From positions 581,333 to 645,332 of the forward strand of contig NZ_LMEZ01000005.1 of the NCBI RefSeq assembly GCF_001426545.1: a stretch of DNA of 64,000 bases, given 5' to 3'. Under the pieces are notes generated by a model. That model was not told the origin of the DNA. It did no database searches and saw only the letters and a list, made by a program, of their open reading frames with translations. Position numbers and translations under genes: made by a program. Positions 63,033 through 64,000 of this stretch are shown piece by piece. Source of the stretch: Mycobacterium sp. Root135 (GTDB taxonomy: Bacteria; Actinomycetota; Actinomycetes; Mycobacteriales; Mycobacteriaceae). The stretch's first letter is position 1. Each line of letters opens with the position of its first letter.

Positions 63033-64000
63033 ATGAATCGATCGGCCCTCACCCTGGCGGTTGGAGCGACGGCAATGCTGACGCTCTCGCTGACCTCCTG
63101 TGCTTCCGACGGCGGCGGATCCGGCGAGAGCGGCGCGAACAACGCCGCAGGCAAGTGCGTCGAGGGCCCGATCAAGATCGGCCTCATTCCCAAGCTGGGC
63201 ACCGACCCCTACATGGTGACGGTGCAGAAGGCCGTCGAGGCCGCCGCCGCCAAGGACGGGTCGACGGTCATCTACACCTCGCCAAGCGACGCGACCGGCG
63301 CGGCGCAGATCCCCTTCGTCAACCAGTTGATCTCCCAGGGCGTCGACGTCATCGCGATCTCCGGCAGCGACCTGAACAGTGCGTCGGCCGCCTTGGCCAA
63401 GGCGAAGCAGGCGGGCATCAAGGTCATCTCCTGGGACTCCGACGTCGCGCCAGACTCCCGCGCGTTCTTCCTGAACCAGGCCGACACCAGCAAGATCGGT
63501 GACCAGATGCTGGCGTCGCTGTCCGACATGATCGGCGGCGAGGGCGAGTTCGCGATCCTGTCCTCCACCCAGACGGCGGTCAACCAGAACGCGTGGATCG
63601 CCAGCATCAAGGACAAGCTGGCCAACGACGCCAAGTACTCCAAGATGAAGCTCGTCACGGTGGCGTACGGCGAGGAGAAGGCCGACGTCAACGCGCAGAA
63701 GGCCAAGGAACTCGTCCAGGCGTACCCGAACCTCAAGGGCATCATCGTCCCCGCGGGCATCGGCCTGCCCGCCGCTGCCGAGGCGCTGTCGCAGAGCGGT
63801 GACCTGGGTCGCGTGAAGATCTCCGGCCTCGGACCGGTGACGCTGGTCAAGCAGTACATCGACACCGGCAACGTGCAGGACGTGTGGTGGAACGTGCAGA
63901 ACCTCGGCACGCTGACCTTCGCCACCGCGGAGCAGTACGCCCGGTGCAAGATCGAGCCGAAGGAAGGCACGTCCTACGAGGTCGACGGCCTCGGCAAGTT
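63033..64000 (+). CDS. Sugar-binding lipoprotein, RhaS/LsrB type (3' end outside window)
   Basis: At least 322 residues are present. It has a signal peptide with lipobox LTSC (Cys23), then a Gly/Ser-rich linker. The periplasmic-binding-protein type 1 domain begins IKIGLIPKLGTDPYMVTVQKAVEAAA. DVIAISGSDLNSASAALAKAKQAGIKVISWDSD and FFLNQADTSKIGDQML match the RhaS/LsrB group (rhamnose or autoinducer-2 binding) rather than ribose-binding RbsB. AAAGGA precedes ATG 63033. The gene runs off the right edge. It completes the transporter operon. Confidence 0.9.
   Translation, partial: MNRSALTLAVGATAMLTLSLTSCASDGGGSGESGANNAAGKCVEGPIKIGLIPKLGTDPYMVTVQKAVEAAAAKDGSTVIYTSPSDATGAAQIPFVNQLISQGVDVIAISGSDLNSASAALAKAKQAGIKVISWDSDVAPDSRAFFLNQADTSKIGDQMLASLSDMIGGEGEFAILSSTQTAVNQNAWIASIKDKLANDAKYSKMKLVTVAYGEEKADVNAQKAKELVQAYPNLKGIIVPAGIGLPAAAEALSQSGDLGRVKISGLGPVTLVKQYIDTGNVQDVWWNVQNLGTLTFATAEQYARCKIEPKEGTSYEVDGLGK

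Noticed and set aside
1..64000. CRISPR arrays, tRNA/rRNA genes, complete insertion sequences or prophage
   Set aside because: No regularly spaced repeats, tRNA-like cloverleaf or rRNA signature, transposase or phage structural gene was recognised on reading; only the 13E12 HNH gene hints at mobility.

Overview
The window is high-GC actinobacterial DNA, dense in genes with very short spacers and frequent GTG or TTG starts. A complete mce1-type operon (yrbE1AB, mce1A-F, mam1A-D), a Pks12-type mycoketide synthase, a 13E12-family HNH protein and several fadE/fadD genes point to Mycobacterium, probably a fast-growing Mycolicibacterium. Much of the gene order matches what I recall of M. tuberculosis Rv0153c-Rv0178 (ptpB, fadE2, pnt, TetR, adhE1, thioesterase, TB18.5, mce1R, fadD5, mce1). 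Extra blocks are interleaved. Homology statements come from reading motifs and from memory; no search was run.

Layout. (a) 1-2124: the tail of an unidentified gene, then ptpB and fadE2 on the minus strand. (b) 2143-17004, minus strand: a 4147-residue bimodular PKS of the Pks12 type, followed after 6 bases by an 803-residue protein joining a reductase-like Rossmann domain, a rifampin-phosphotransferase-like helical domain and a phospho-histidine swivel domain (Rv2047c type). (c) 17201-21111, plus strand, divergent from pks12: a short PpdK, an Rv1126c-type protein, a NarL-type response regulator and a histidine kinase. (d) 21114-31186: a TetR/SDR divergent pair, an HNH 13E12 protein, a DUF393 protein, an acyl-CoA dehydrogenase, an EamA permease, pntB and a fused pntA, a CorA protein and a small zinc-ribbon protein. 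(e) 31250-35190: a SigF-family sigma factor and a divergent taurine ABC transporter. (f) 35225-39968: a 36-codon small gene, a TetR/FadE pair, adhE1, a hotdog thioesterase and a TB18.5-like protein. (g) 39972-56394: mce1R, fadD5, the mce1 operon, mam1A-D and a DUF1275 protein. (h) 56735-59164: a large exported repeat-tailed protein. (i) 59258-64000: a rhamnose/AI-2-type ABC transporter whose ATPase and first permease are fused, with a LacI-type palindrome upstream; its binding protein runs off the window.

How the genes work together. The AT motifs of the two PKS modules differ: YASH (methylmalonyl) in module 1 and HAFH (malonyl) in module 2. Both modules are fully reducing, which is the logic of a chain methylated on every fourth carbon, as in mycoketide. 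The PKS has no thioesterase. The co-transcribed protein downstream combines a reductase-like fold with a phosphotransferase-like fold, so it is a good candidate for releasing, reducing and phosphorylating the chain. A second phospho-histidine protein (PpdK) diverges from the same intergenic region. This possible system is the most interesting hypothesis here. The mce1 block encodes a lipid importer with its fatty-acyl ligase and GntR repressor, and the surrounding FadE, thioesterase and dehydrogenase genes fit lipid catabolism.
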